DNA from: Clostridium sartagoforme
GTDB taxonomy: Bacteria > Bacillota > Clostridia > Clostridiales > Clostridiaceae
NCBI RefSeq assembly: GCF_004794105.1
Contig: NZ_SRYR01000001.1
Location: 372,001-436,000 of the forward strand
DNA: 64,000 bases
Reading direction: 5' to 3'
Position 1 is the first letter of the stretch. Every line of letters begins with the position of its first letter. Below the pieces are notes generated by a model. That model was given only the letters and a program-made list of their open reading frames with translations. It searched no databases and was not told the DNA's origin. Both the position numbers and the translations under genes were made by a program. This document shows, piece after piece, positions 1 to 9,389 of the stretch.

Positions 1-1
1 G

Positions 2-1660
2 GAAGTTAGCAAATATAGTTTAAATGAGGATTTATTAAGTTCTAATTTAACTTTAAATAATGGTTCAGTAAATATAGTAGAAGTTGCAACTTTAGATAGT
101 GCTGGAAATGAATCTTATGATAAGTATGAGATAGTTACATCAGATATTAAGCCAGAAGTAACAGTGGTAGATTTCCCTATAGGAGAAGCTCTTAATAATA
201 ATGAATTATTAGTTAAGGGTGAATATAAAGGTAATGTTAAAGAAATACTTGTAAATGGCGAATTAGTAGACAAAATGGAAGATGGTATTTTTGAGAAGAA
301 TATTATCTTAAATGAAGGATATAACGATGTTAGAGTACAAGCTAGAAGTAGTACTGGAGAACTATTATTTGATAAGGTATATAAGACATTCTGTGATACA
401 GTAGCACCTGAAATTAATATATTTGAACCAATAGTTAATGATAAGGGTGAAGCAATAACTTCTAAAGATATTATTAAGCTTAAGGGTGAAGTAAGTGATA
501 ATACTGAAGGATATAAATTATTTGTTAATGGTGAATATAAATTTAGTGTTTCATTAGATGGAGCTAAAGGAAAAGAAGATACTCTTAGAGACTTTGAATA
601 TGATGTTAAAGTTAAAAATGGCGATATTATTACAGTAAAGGCAATTGACTTACTTGGAAATGAAAGTTCTAAGAAGATAAAAGTAATAGTTGATAAGAGC
701 ATACCAGAAATTGAAATAGCTGGAGTTTCAAATGCTAAGGTTTATAATAAAAATGTTAAACCAAGTGTAGTAGTAACTCCTGACAATGCAAAGGTTACTG
801 TAACTTTAAATGGAAGTCCATATAGCTTTGAAGAAATTACTGCTGAAGGAAATTATCTTTTAGAAGTTGTAGCAGTAGGAGAAAATGGGGTTGAAGCTAA
901 GAAATCTATAAGCTTTGCTATTGATAAAACGGCACCTATAATACAAGTAGTTGGAGTAGAAAATGGAAAGCATTATAATTCTAATATCTCTCCAAAAGTT
1001 ACAGCAAATGAGGAAGCAAATATTAATCTTTGGATAAGTTATGAAGGAAGTGAATTGGCAGCTTATAATAGTGAAACATTAATTGATGAAGGAAATTATA
1101 TTATTAAAGCTAGAGCATTAGATAAAGCAGGGAATGAATCTATATTAGAATATAAATTTACTATAGATAAGACTGCACCTGTAATAACAATAGATGGAAT
1201 AGCAAATGGAATGAAGTACGATAAGGAAGTAAAGGCAGTAATTAAGAGTAGTGAAGATGGAGAAATAAAAGCTACAATTAATGATAATCCTTATAACGGA
1301 GAAGTTATAATAGAAGATGGTGAATATATTATTAAAGTAGTAGCAAAGGATTTAGCTGGAAACACTTCTGAAAAATCAGTTAAGTTTAGTATTAAATTAC
1401 CTGACTCAGTTATTATTAAACCAAATCCAACCCCTAAGCCAACTCCTAAACCAGATCCAAAGCCTGGTATAGGTGGTGATAAAGTAACTGATGAAAATGG
1501 TGGAGAAGATACAAATAATACCTTAGAACTAGGAAAAGGTAATTTACCTAAGACAGGAAGTGAAAATTACTATTACCTTATAGTTATAGCTATAGGAACT
1601 TTAGTAGTAGGCACAGTATTTATTCTTAAGAAAAAGAAAGTAGAAGAAAATAAAAACTAA
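2..1660 (+). CDS. LPXTG wall-anchored surface protein with Ig-like repeats (5' end outside window)
   Basis: The frame is open from base 2, so this is the C-terminal part of a longer protein; the GTG at 164 is internal. The visible part is a chain of Ig-like beta-sandwich repeats of roughly 85 residues. The later ones are joined by a DKTAP element followed by an I-x-I-x-G-(I/V)-x-N-G-x-x-Y pattern. A Pro/Thr/Lys-rich wall-spanning linker follows (about 1410-1470), then LPKTG at 1544-1558, a hydrophobic membrane segment and a KKKKVEENKN tail. This is the classical sortase A signal, so the protein should be covalently linked to peptidoglycan. Such repeats usually form stalks or adhesive regions behind an N-terminal enzymatic or binding domain, which lies outside the window. 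The anchor call is firm; the function is unknown. Confidence 0.9.
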   Translation, partial: EVSKYSLNEDLLSSNLTLNNGSVNIVEVATLDSAGNESYDKYEIVTSDIKPEVTVVDFPIGEALNNNELLVKGEYKGNVKEILVNGELVDKMEDGIFEKNIILNEGYNDVRVQARSSTGELLFDKVYKTFCDTVAPEINIFEPIVNDKGEAITSKDIIKLKGEVSDNTEGYKLFVNGEYKFSVSLDGAKGKEDTLRDFEYDVKVKNGDIITVKAIDLLGNESSKKIKVIVDKSIPEIEIAGVSNAKVYNKNVKPSVVVTPDNAKVTVTLNGSPYSFEEITAEGNYLLEVVAVGENGVEAKKSISFAIDKTAPIIQVVGVENGKHYNSNISPKVTANEEANINLWISYEGSELAAYNSETLIDEGNYIIKARALDKAGNESILEYKFTIDKTAPVITIDGIANGMKYDKEVKAVIKSSEDGEIKATINDNPYNGEVIIEDGEYIIKVVAKDLAGNTSEKSVKFSIKLPDSVIIKPNPTPKPTPKPDPKPGIGGDKVTDENGGEDTNNTLELGKGNLPKTGSENYYYLIVIAIGTLVVGTVFILKKKKVEENKN

Positions 1661-1741
1661 GATTAAGTTAGACTATATTAATATAGATAAATAGATATAA
1701 TAGGAAATAAAAGCAAAACAGAGATAATGGTAAATATAGGG

Positions 1742-1779
1742 ATAGGGTTTGAGTTAAAAGACTTAAATCCTATTTTTTA
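1742..1779 (+). terminator. Rho-independent terminator after the LPXTG gene
   Basis: ATAGGGTTTGAGT pairs with ACTTAAATCCTAT across a 6-base loop and is followed by six T residues. It separates the surface protein from the downstream SDR gene. Confidence 0.75.
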
Positions 1780-1845
1780 TAGATTTTAAAATAAATATTC
1801 ATGGGCAAAATAACTAAGATTATATATTAATTTTGGAGGTGCCTA

Positions 1846-2634
1846 ATGAAGAAGTTAGAGAATAAAATAGCACTAGTAACATCCTCAACAAGAGGAATTG
1901 GATTAGCCATTGCAGAAAGGATTGGAGATAATGGAGCCAAGGTTTATCTAGCAGTACGAAGACCAGAAGCAGGAAGAGAAATAGCCAATAAAATTATAGC
2001 AAAGGGTGGCAATGCAGATGTAGTATATTTTGATGCAAAGAAGCCAGAAACATATAAGACTATGATAAGGGAAGTTATAGAAAAGGATAAAAGGTTAGAT
2101 ATATTAGTTAATAATTATGGTGGGACAGATGTAAAGGTGGATTTAGACGTAGTTAATGGAAATGAGGATGAATTTTTTAGAATAGTTAAAGATAATCTTC
2201 AAAGTGTTTATTTACCATCTAAAGAGGCTATTCCATATATGATAAAAAATGGTGGTGGAAGTATTATAAATATATCGACTATAGGATCTGTAATACCAGA
2301 TTTATCAAGAGTCGCTTATGTTGTTTCAAAAGCTGCTATTAACTCATTAACACAAAATATAGCTATTCAATATGCTAGAGATAAAATTAGATGTAATGCT
2401 GTTTTGCCAGGATTTATTGCAACTGACTCAGCAAAAGATAATATGTCAGAAGAGTTTTTAAATGCTTTTCTAAAACATGTACCATTAAATAGAGCAGGAG
2501 AAGCTGAGGATATTGCAAATGCTGTAGTATTTTATGCAAGTGATGATTCATCTTATATAACAGGGAATTTATTAGAAGTAGCTGGAGGCTTTGGAATACC
2601 AACACCACTTTTTGGTGATTCAATAAGAAAATAA
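1846..2634 (+). CDS. SDR oxidoreductase, probable 7-alpha-hydroxysteroid dehydrogenase
   Basis: A 262-residue classical short-chain dehydrogenase. The nucleotide motif is TSSTRGIG (12-19), the usual NNAG is NNYGG (89-93), and the catalytic residues are Ser144, Tyr158 and Lys162 in INIS...YVVSK. Arg38-Arg39 after the second strand favours NADP(H). NNYGG together with KDNLQSVYLPSKEAIP and the C-terminal EVAGGFG closely resembles, from memory, the bile-acid 7-alpha-HSDH of Clostridium sardiniense/absonum, which oxidises the 7-alpha hydroxyl of primary bile acids. It starts at ATG behind GGAGG, is flanked by terminators and stands alone. Another alcohol substrate cannot be excluded, but the family match is strong. 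A second SDR lies at 36.3 kb. Confidence 0.82.
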   Translation: MKKLENKIALVTSSTRGIGLAIAERIGDNGAKVYLAVRRPEAGREIANKIIAKGGNADVVYFDAKKPETYKTMIREVIEKDKRLDILVNNYGGTDVKVDLDVVNGNEDEFFRIVKDNLQSVYLPSKEAIPYMIKNGGGSIINISTIGSVIPDLSRVAYVVSKAAINSLTQNIAIQYARDKIRCNAVLPGFIATDSAKDNMSEEFLNAFLKHVPLNRAGEAEDIANAVVFYASDDSSYITGNLLEVAGGFGIPTPLFGDSIRK

Positions 2635-2693
2635 TATGGGAAAATATACAATTTGGTAAAAATATGTTATAATGTATAAAAGGGGGAGTAATT

Positions 2694-3065
2694 ATGAAAG
2701 ATGAAAGAGTATCATTACTTATTAAGTCAATAATTTGGGGTGTAGTTTGGCTTGGATTAGCTGCATTAATAGGTTTAATAATAACTAAGGTAACATCTTA
2801 TAAAGATTACGAAAGTGTATTATTTATTGAAGGATTAATACTAATTTTTGTTGGGATTTTTGCTTCAATTTCAGGAGACCCCATGGGACTTTCATTGCAA
2901 GGCTTAGGTCAAAGTAATGCTCAATATATAGCAAATGCAAATTTAGAAGTGTCAAAGATGAGTAGGGAAAAGGTTAGTGGAAAAATCAATATAGGGTTTG
3001 CACTTAGCACATTCTCACTTGTAATAGGTGGAGTACTTTCAGCTGCCATAACCTTTATAATATAA
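2694..3065 (+). CDS. small integral membrane protein, unknown function
   Basis: A 123-residue protein with three hydrophobic segments: about residues 11-30, 43-62 (LFIEGLILIFVGIFASISG) and 99-122, the last ending at the C-terminus. The loop between the second and third segments is polar and Gln/Asn-rich. It starts at ATG behind GGGGGAG, 59 bases after the SDR, with an AT-rich promoter-like stretch between, so it may have its own promoter. A hairpin terminator follows. I do not recognise the family. Confidence 0.75.
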   Translation: MKDERVSLLIKSIIWGVVWLGLAALIGLIITKVTSYKDYESVLFIEGLILIFVGIFASISGDPMGLSLQGLGQSNAQYIANANLEVSKMSREKVSGKINIGFALSTFSLVIGGVLSAAITFII

Positions 3066-3429
3066 TTAGAAATTTAAATTATGATAAAATAAGGAACTTA
3101 ATTATATATATTAGGTTCCTTAATTATATAAAAATAATTTTAAATTATTTTTATTGGCCTTTTTTCTTCTATTTCAGCAGATTCAATAGCACTTTTTTTA
3201 GTGGTGGTATGAGAACATATAGAAATGAAATAAATATATAATTTGCATTAAGTTATTTTTCATTATTCAATATTCATTTTACATTGTGAGATAACATTAG
3301 TTATGTTATTTTATTATTAAATAATAACTTTTATTAATTAGCTCTTGCCATAATACTAAGTCTTATAGTATCATTGAGTTAATTAAAATAAGAAAAACAA
3401 GTAGGAATGAAGTAATTACGGAGGAAATA
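3066..3429. other. intergenic region: terminator at 3091-3130, otherwise AT-rich
   Basis: AAGGAACTTAAT pairs with ATTAGGTTCCTT at 3091-3122, a symmetric hairpin that ends the membrane-protein transcript. The rest is very AT-rich, with a weak AAATAATTT inverted repeat near 3131 and no reading frame with a start and ribosome binding site. The promoter of the following nfo gene should lie near 3330-3410, but I cannot pick a convincing -35/-10 pair. Confidence 0.55.
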
Positions 3430-4263
3430 ATGTTAAATATAGGATGTCATTTATCAACAACAAAAGGTTTTGAAAATATGGGAAAAGAAGCATTAGAAAT
3501 TGGAGCTAATACTTTTCAATTCTTTACTAGAAACCCTAGAGGTGGAAAAGCTAAAGATATAGATATGAAGGATATGGAGGGGCTTTTAAAAATAGCTAAA
3601 GAAAATAACTTTGCAACTATTTTAGCTCATGCACCATATACATTAAATGCATGTTCTGCTGATGAAAGAACTAGAGAATTTGCAAGAGAAATGATGGAAG
3701 ATGATTTGAATAGAATGGAGCTTATGCCAAATAATTTATATAATTTCCATCCAGGAAGTCATGTTAAACAAGGGGTAGAGGTTGGAATAAACTACATAGT
3801 AGATTTATTAAATAATGTTTTAAGAGAAGATCAAACTACAACAGTTTTATTAGAAACTATGGCTGGAAAAGGTTCAGAGGTAGGTAGAACTTTTGAAGAA
3901 ATAGCTGAGATTATCTCTAGAGTTGAGTTAAAAGATAAAATGGGAGTATGTTTAGATACTTGCCATATATATGATGCAGGATATGATATTGTTAATAACT
4001 TAGATGGAGTTTTAGAAGAATTTGATAGAGTAATTGGATTAGATAGATTAAAAGCAATTCATTTAAATGATAGCAAAAACCCATTTAAAAGTCATAAGGA
4101 TAGACATGAAAAAATTGGAGAAGGATTTGTTGGATTAGATGCAATAACTAATATAATTAATCATCCAAAACTTAAGCATTTACCATTTTTCTTAGAAACA
4201 CCTAATGAGTTAGATGGTTATGCAAAGGAAATAGAATTATTAAGAAGTAGATACCAAGGATAA
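3430..4263 (+). CDS. nfo: endonuclease IV (deoxyribonuclease IV)
   Basis: A 277-residue AP endonuclease of the Nfo/TIM-barrel family, the normal length. It cleaves the phosphodiester bond 5' of abasic sites in base-excision repair using three metal ions. The metal-ligand signatures are in order: FHPGSH (about 105-110), LLETMAGKG (about 141-149), [13 protein letters not shown] (about 178-190), [22 protein letters not shown] (H and D ligands, about 215-236) and FLETPNE near the end. It starts at ATG behind GGAGG, stands as a single gene and is followed by a strong terminator. Confidence is very high. Confidence 0.97.
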   Translation: MLNIGCHLSTTKGFENMGKEALEIGANTFQFFTRNPRGGKAKDIDMKDMEGLLKIAKENNFATILAHAPYTLNACSADERTREFAREMMEDDLNRMELMPNNLYNFHPGSHVKQGVEVGINYIVDLLNNVLREDQTTTVLLETMAGKGSEVGRTFEEIAEIISRVELKDKMGVCLDTCHIYDAGYDIVNNLDGVLEEFDRVIGLDRLKAIHLNDSKNPFKSHKDRHEKIGEGFVGLDAITNIINHPKLKHLPFFLETPNELDGYAKEIELLRSRYQG

Positions 4264-4281
4264 TTTTATAACTTTATTTTA

Positions 4282-4329
4282 TAGTGGCTATGTAGGCTGA
4301 TTTTAGCTTATATGGCTACTACTTTTTTA
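4282..4329 (+). terminator. terminator after nfo
   Basis: TAGTGGCTATGTA pairs imperfectly with TTATATGGCTACTA around an inner AGGCT/AGC pairing, and is followed by ACTTTTTT. Confidence 0.8.
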
Positions 4330-4389
4330 TTTTCTTGATAGATTACATATCTTTAGATTATAATTGATATTTAGAAAGGTGTGTTTTTA

Positions 4390-5556
4390 GTGGAAGATTT
4401 AATAAAAGCAATTAGAGAAATTATTAATGAAGAAGTAATAAAGGTTGTTGTTAGTAACAAATTAAATAAAGATGTTAAATATAATAAGATAAATATTGAA
4501 TTAAAGAGCAATAAAAAAGGAAAGAAGTATTATCAAGTTGAAAGCTTTACTGATAAGCAAGTTTTTCATGAAAATATTGAATCTAATGAATTAGAAAAAA
4601 AACTAATTGATTTAGTACATAATAATTATAAGCAACTTGGTGCTTGGACTAATACTACTACCTTTGATTTAAAGATATCAAAAAAGGGAAAAGTGTTTTT
4701 AGGTAAAAAGAAGACTGATAACAAGAGCTTAGCTAATAAAAGTCATAATAAAGAAAAGAATTACATTTTAAAAGAAGGTATGATAATTGAGCCTTTAATA
4801 GATTTAGGTGTTTTTACTAAGGAAGGTAAGGTTATTAATTCAAAGTACGATAAGTATAAGCAAATTAATAGATTTATAGAAATAATTGATGATGAAATAA
4901 GAAAAAATAATTATAAAGAACTTACTATATTAGATTTTGGTTGTGGAAAATCATATTTAACCTTTGTTCTATATTATTATTTTGTAGAAATTAAAAATAT
5001 TAAGGTTAAAATGATAGGACTAGATTTAAAAGAAGATGTTATAAAGAAATGTAATGAAATTGCAAAAAGATATAAGTACGATAATTTACATTTTGAACTT
5101 GGAGATATAAATGGATATAAGTATGAGAATAATGTTGATATGGTAATAACATTACATGCTTGTGATACTGCTACAGATTATGCTTTATACAATGCTATTA
5201 AGTGGAAAGCTAAAATGATTTTTTCAGTTCCATGTTGTCAGCATGAATTTAATTCTCAGATAAAGCCAGAATCCTTATCAATTATTTCAAAATATGGTAT
5301 AATTCAAGAAAGAGTTTCTGCTTTAATGACAGATGCTGTACGTGGAAATTTACTTGAAGCAGCAGGATATAAGACTCAACTTTTAGAGTTTATAGATATA
5401 GCTCACTCACCTAAAAATATTTTAATAAGAGCATCGAAATCTAATATATCTTTAGATAAGAAAGAAAAAGCTTTAAGTGAAGTTGATAATTTAACAAAGG
5501 AATTTAACTTTAATCCAACATTATTAAATTTGTTAAAAAGCGATAAATTAATATAA
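4390..5556 (+). CDS. class I SAM-dependent methyltransferase
   Basis: About 388 residues. I chose GTG at 4390 because AGAAAGG lies 10 bases upstream; an in-frame GTG at 4381 would sit on the ribosome binding site. The N-terminal ~150 residues are basic and unassigned. The SAM-binding motif LDFGCGKSYLTF is near residue 181, the acidic strand end IGLDLKED follows, and a PCCQHE motif occurs near residue 280. PCC-Q-H is typical of a bacterial methyltransferase family (Methyltransf_32-like) often linked to RNA modification, but the substrate is not established here. It stands alone between two terminators. Confidence 0.8.
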   Translation: MEDLIKAIREIINEEVIKVVVSNKLNKDVKYNKINIELKSNKKGKKYYQVESFTDKQVFHENIESNELEKKLIDLVHNNYKQLGAWTNTTTFDLKISKKGKVFLGKKKTDNKSLANKSHNKEKNYILKEGMIIEPLIDLGVFTKEGKVINSKYDKYKQINRFIEIIDDEIRKNNYKELTILDFGCGKSYLTFVLYYYFVEIKNIKVKMIGLDLKEDVIKKCNEIAKRYKYDNLHFELGDINGYKYENNVDMVITLHACDTATDYALYNAIKWKAKMIFSVPCCQHEFNSQIKPESLSIISKYGIIQERVSALMTDAVRGNLLEAAGYKTQLLEFIDIAHSPKNILIRASKSNISLDKKEKALSEVDNLTKEFNFNPTLLNLLKSDKLI

Positions 5557-5560
5557 TCTA

Positions 5561-5596
5561 CAGTGCTGTACTTTAATTAAGGTGCAGCATTTTTTA
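5561..5596 (+). terminator. terminator after the methyltransferase gene
   Basis: AGTGCTGTACTT pairs with GGTGCAGCAT (GU pairs allowed) across ttaatta, followed by TTTTTT. Confidence 0.75.
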
Positions 5597-5801
5597 TATT
5601 ACAAGAAATAATAAATAATTTATTCTGTAGATAAGTATTTATAATCTAATCCTTTAGAATTCAAGAATATAAATATAAGTTTGTTATGGGTTAGATCAAG
5701 GCTAGATAATAATCAAGATTATATATTTACTTAGTTAGTGATTAAGTTACTAAAAGTAAGATTAGAATAATATAAAATAGAAGATAAGAGGAGGAATTAC
5801 T

Positions 5802-8800
5802 ATGGAAAAAGACTCAATAAAATATAAGATAAAAAATAAGCTAAATAGAGAGTTTATAGGACAAAAAGATTTTTTTGATGAAATAACAAATTATTTTATC
5901 TCAAAGATTGATAAAAATGAAAAAGGAATTTTATTAATATCAGGTCAAAGAAATACATTTAAAAAAGTATCTATTAGGTATGTATTTGAAGAATTATATA
6001 AAGAAAAATTAATTACTAAGAAAAGACTTGAAGAAATAGATCTAGCTTCATATAACTTTAATTTAGGATATAATGCTTTTTTAAGTGATTTATATGAAAT
6101 GCTTAATAGTGATAAATCAGAAGGGATAATGTTTAAGAATGTAGAGAAGGCATCAGATGAAATAATAAAAGTTTTATCAAAGATACAACCTGATTCATGT
6201 ATTAACCTAAAAAATAACTATACAATAAAGAATAAATTTTTAGTTGAAGCAGAAAAAGACGAAAAAAATACAATAAATCAATTTATTTGCCATAGTAAAT
6301 TCTTTATATTTGTTTATAATTATGAAGATAAAAATGAAATAGATGAGGTAATTGAAAATACCTTTACTAATATAGATAAAGTATTGACTACAAAAGAGCT
6401 TACAGAAGGAGAAAAAAACTCTATTATAAGAAAAAGACTAAATAATGAAATAGAAAAGATAAAAAGTAATTTTGGAATACAAATAGTTTTAGGATTTAAG
6501 GATGCCACTTTAGATAAAGATAGGTATGGAGTTTGTGAGTACCTACAAAATTCTTTTAGTAAAAAAGGAAGCTTTGATATTAGTGAATACATTAATTATA
6601 CTTTTAGTCATCCAATTATAAATTTAATAAATAAAGAAGGCTTAAGGCAAGGAGATAAAGCTTTAGTTTATGTAGAAAATAATGATTTAAGATGTAGAGT
6701 TAATAGTACAGTTTATAGATTATTAAAGTATTCAGTACCTACATTAGAAGAGGTTAAATATAAGCTTGAATCCATGATTGGAGTTAAGGAATTAAAGGAA
6801 TTTTTATTAAATATAGAAAACAATCATAAAGTGCAAAAAATTAGAGAAAAGCTTGGACTTAGAACTTCATATATATCATTAAATATGATTTTTGCAGGAA
6901 ATGCAGGGACAGGAAAAACCAATGCAGCTAGAATAACGTATGATTATTTGAATGCTTTAGGATTATTGTCTAAAGGAACATTAGTTGAAGTTAGTAAGGC
7001 AGATTTCATTTCTGATAATGTAAGTGAAACAGCAAAAAGAACTAATGATATTATAAAGTCAGCCTTAGGAGGCGTTTTATTTATTGATGAAGCTTATTCT
7101 TTATATGAAGGTGAAGAGGATAGGGTTGGAAAAGAAATTGTAGATGCTTTAATTAAGGGAATTGAAGATAATCGAAACAATTTAATTGTTATACTAGCAG
7201 GATATGAAAAAGATATGGAAGAGTTTTTAGGGGTAAATCAAGGTCTTAAATCTAGATTCCCTAATATTATTCATTTTGAAGACTATACTCCTACTGAAAT
7301 GTATGAAATAGCTCTTCAAATAGCTAAATCTAAGGGCTATAGGATTTCTAAAAATGTTAAGAATGATTTGATAGATTTATTTACTAGAAATCAGCTTACT
7401 GGAAAAAATGATTTAGGTAATGCAAGATTTGCAAGAAATATAATTGAAAATGCTATTATTTATTCCTCTAGAAAATACTTAAATAATAATAAAAGTGAAA
7501 TAGATCTTTTAGAGAGAGAAGATTTTAACTTTAAAGCTAATGCCAAGTTTGATTTAGAAGAAAAGCTAAATAATATTATAGGGCTTGAAGATGTTAAAAA
7601 TCTTTTAAGAAGTCAATATAAGTTATTAATAGCTCAAGAAAAAAGAAAATCTGTTGGAGTAAATACAGAAATAGAGCAAAACTTAAATATGGTTTTTGCA
7701 GGCAATCCAGGTACTGGTAAAACCAGTATAGCAAGATTAGTTGCAGAGATGCTAAATAGTATGGGATTATTAAAGATTGGTCAATTAGTTGAATGTGATA
7801 GATCAAGCTTTGTTTCCAATATTCCAGGAGAAACCGCTAAGAAAACAGAAGAAAAATTTAGAGAAGCATTAGGTGGAGTTTTATTTATAGATGAGGCATA
7901 TACTTTAGCTAATGATAGCTTAGGTAGGGAAGCAATAGAAACTTTATTAAAGCTTATTGAAGATAATTCAAGAGAGGTAATAGTGATATTAGCTGGTTAT
8001 GAAGAAGAAATGGAGAATTTCTTCGATGTAAATATAGGGCTTAGATCAAGATTTCCTTTATGGACTAACTTTAAGGACTATAATCCAAATGAACTTCTGG
8101 AAATGTCTATTAGGTTAATTGAAGGTAAGGGATTTAAGTTATCTAAAAATGGATACAGTTCATTAAAGAAAAGTTTTGTTGATATTTATGAAAATTCAGA
8201 TTCACAATCTGGAAATGGGAGAATGGTTAGAAACTATGTTGAAAACCTAATAAGAGAACAAAGTATTAGAATAGTTGAAGAGGATACCAGTGCATATGAA
8301 ATAAATTTAATTACTGCAAAGGATATAGAGAAATTAAATACTTCTCAATATGATAATGAGTTTGATTTAGAAAAACATTTGAAAAGTTTAGTTGGTAATG
8401 AAGAAGCTAAGGAGTTTTTAAGAAATCAGTATAAGCTTATTAGAGTAAAGGAAAAGAGAAAAAAGCTAGGATTATCTACTGATATTAATAGATATATGAA
8501 TATTATATTTACAGGAAAAGTTGGTACAGGAAAGAAGACTGTATTGAATATTTTTTCAGAAATATTATATAGTATGGGAATAATAAAAGCTAAAAATATA
8601 GTTGAAATAAATAAAGATGAAGCAATAGATTGTATAAATAATAATAAATCTTTTGAAGAAGTTCTAAATAAACAAATAGGAAAAGTAATATATATTGATG
8701 GAGCTGAATTCTTACTAAAACCTTATACTAATAAAATAATAAAAGACTTAATTAAATTTATGGATAAGAACAGCAATAATTCAGTATTAACCCTATCAGG

Positions 8801-9182
8801 TAAAGAAGAAGATATTAGAAAACTAATGAATATAAATCCAGAACTTAATTATAGATTTTCTTCAATGCTAAACTTTAAAGATTATAGTAAAGAAGAATTG
8901 GTATATATGGCAATGGGAATATTAGAAAGTAAAGGATATGTATTAGATATTAATTCAGATAATGATTTATCTAGCACAATACATGAATTATACGAAAATG
9001 AAAAATTAACTTTAAGGAATGCTCTAATGGTAAAGCAGTATCTAGATATATTAATTAGAGAGCAAAGTATAAGAATATGTGATACGAAAATTAATAATAA
9101 AGAAATAAACTTAATTATGACTCAAGATATAATTAAGAGTAAGGAAAAATTCTTACAAAAAAATGTTTTTATTAATAAATAA
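5802..9182 (+). CDS. giant CbxX/SpoVK-type AAA+ protein with four AAA-like modules
   Basis: A 1126-residue protein built of AAA+ modules of the CbbX/CfxQ/SpoVK type. Module 2 has Walker A GNAGTGKT near 367-374, Walker B VLFIDEAYSL near 425-434 and a sensor/arginine stretch GLKSRFPN. Module 3 has GNPGTGKT near 635-642, FIDEAYTL near 694 and GLRSRFPL. Module 4 is degenerate: GKVGTGKKT replaces the Ser/Thr of Walker A by Lys, and YIDGAEFL replaces DEAY by DGAE. Module 1 (residues 15-320) retains FIGQ and GQRNTFKK, so it looks even more decayed. Bacillus SpoVK has one such module in ~320 residues. The protein is probably a cytoplasmic remodelling ATPase in which only the central modules hydrolyse ATP. 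It has a single-gene context with ATG behind GGAGG. Target unknown. Confidence 0.85.
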   Translation: MEKDSIKYKIKNKLNREFIGQKDFFDEITNYFISKIDKNEKGILLISGQRNTFKKVSIRYVFEELYKEKLITKKRLEEIDLASYNFNLGYNAFLSDLYEMLNSDKSEGIMFKNVEKASDEIIKVLSKIQPDSCINLKNNYTIKNKFLVEAEKDEKNTINQFICHSKFFIFVYNYEDKNEIDEVIENTFTNIDKVLTTKELTEGEKNSIIRKRLNNEIEKIKSNFGIQIVLGFKDATLDKDRYGVCEYLQNSFSKKGSFDISEYINYTFSHPIINLINKEGLRQGDKALVYVENNDLRCRVNSTVYRLLKYSVPTLEEVKYKLESMIGVKELKEFLLNIENNHKVQKIREKLGLRTSYISLNMIFAGNAGTGKTNAARITYDYLNALGLLSKGTLVEVSKADFISDNVSETAKRTNDIIKSALGGVLFIDEAYSLYEGEEDRVGKEIVDALIKGIEDNRNNLIVILAGYEKDMEEFLGVNQGLKSRFPNIIHFEDYTPTEMYEIALQIAKSKGYRISKNVKNDLIDLFTRNQLTGKNDLGNARFARNIIENAIIYSSRKYLNNNKSEIDLLEREDFNFKANAKFDLEEKLNNIIGLEDVKNLLRSQYKLLIAQEKRKSVGVNTEIEQNLNMVFAGNPGTGKTSIARLVAEMLNSMGLLKIGQLVECDRSSFVSNIPGETAKKTEEKFREALGGVLFIDEAYTLANDSLGREAIETLLKLIEDNSREVIVILAGYEEEMENFFDVNIGLRSRFPLWTNFKDYNPNELLEMSIRLIEGKGFKLSKNGYSSLKKSFVDIYENSDSQSGNGRMVRNYVENLIREQSIRIVEEDTSAYEINLITAKDIEKLNTSQYDNEFDLEKHLKSLVGNEEAKEFLRNQYKLIRVKEKRKKLGLSTDINRYMNIIFTGKVGTGKKTVLNIFSEILYSMGIIKAKNIVEINKDEAIDCINNNKSFEEVLNKQIGKVIYIDGAEFLLKPYTNKIIKDLIKFMDKNSNNSVLTLSGKEEDIRKLMNINPELNYRFSSMLNFKDYSKEELVYMAMGILESKGYVLDINSDNDLSSTIHELYENEKLTLRNALMVKQYLDILIREQSIRICDTKINNKEINLIMTQDIIKSKEKFLQKNVFINK

Positions 9183-9211
9183 AATAGCAAATATCCTATT
9201 GATATAATCTA

Positions 9212-9389
9212 AATTTTGCGAAGCAAAATAATGAAAAATTAATAATGAAGAATGAAGAATGAAGGAAAAAACTCCTTTAGAGTTTTGAAAAAAGGTGCTT
9301 TGCCCCAAGATGAAATTTAAGTTTTGATGTGCAAAACATCCTTAATTCTTCATTTTTAATTCTTAGTTAATAAAATGCTCCGCATTTTA
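9212..9389. repeat. interspersed intergenic repeat, copy A
   Basis: It starts with the mini-hairpin ATTTTGCGAAGCAAAAT, continues with AATGAAAAATTAATAATG-type sequence and AAAACTCC...GAGTTTTG, and ends with the mini-hairpin AAAATGCTCCGCATTTTA. It fills the convergent gap between the AAA+ and GerMN genes and may act as a bidirectional terminator. The same architecture recurs at 15.6, 19.6, 34.3, 36.1, 38.8 and 44.2 kb. Confidence 0.6.
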
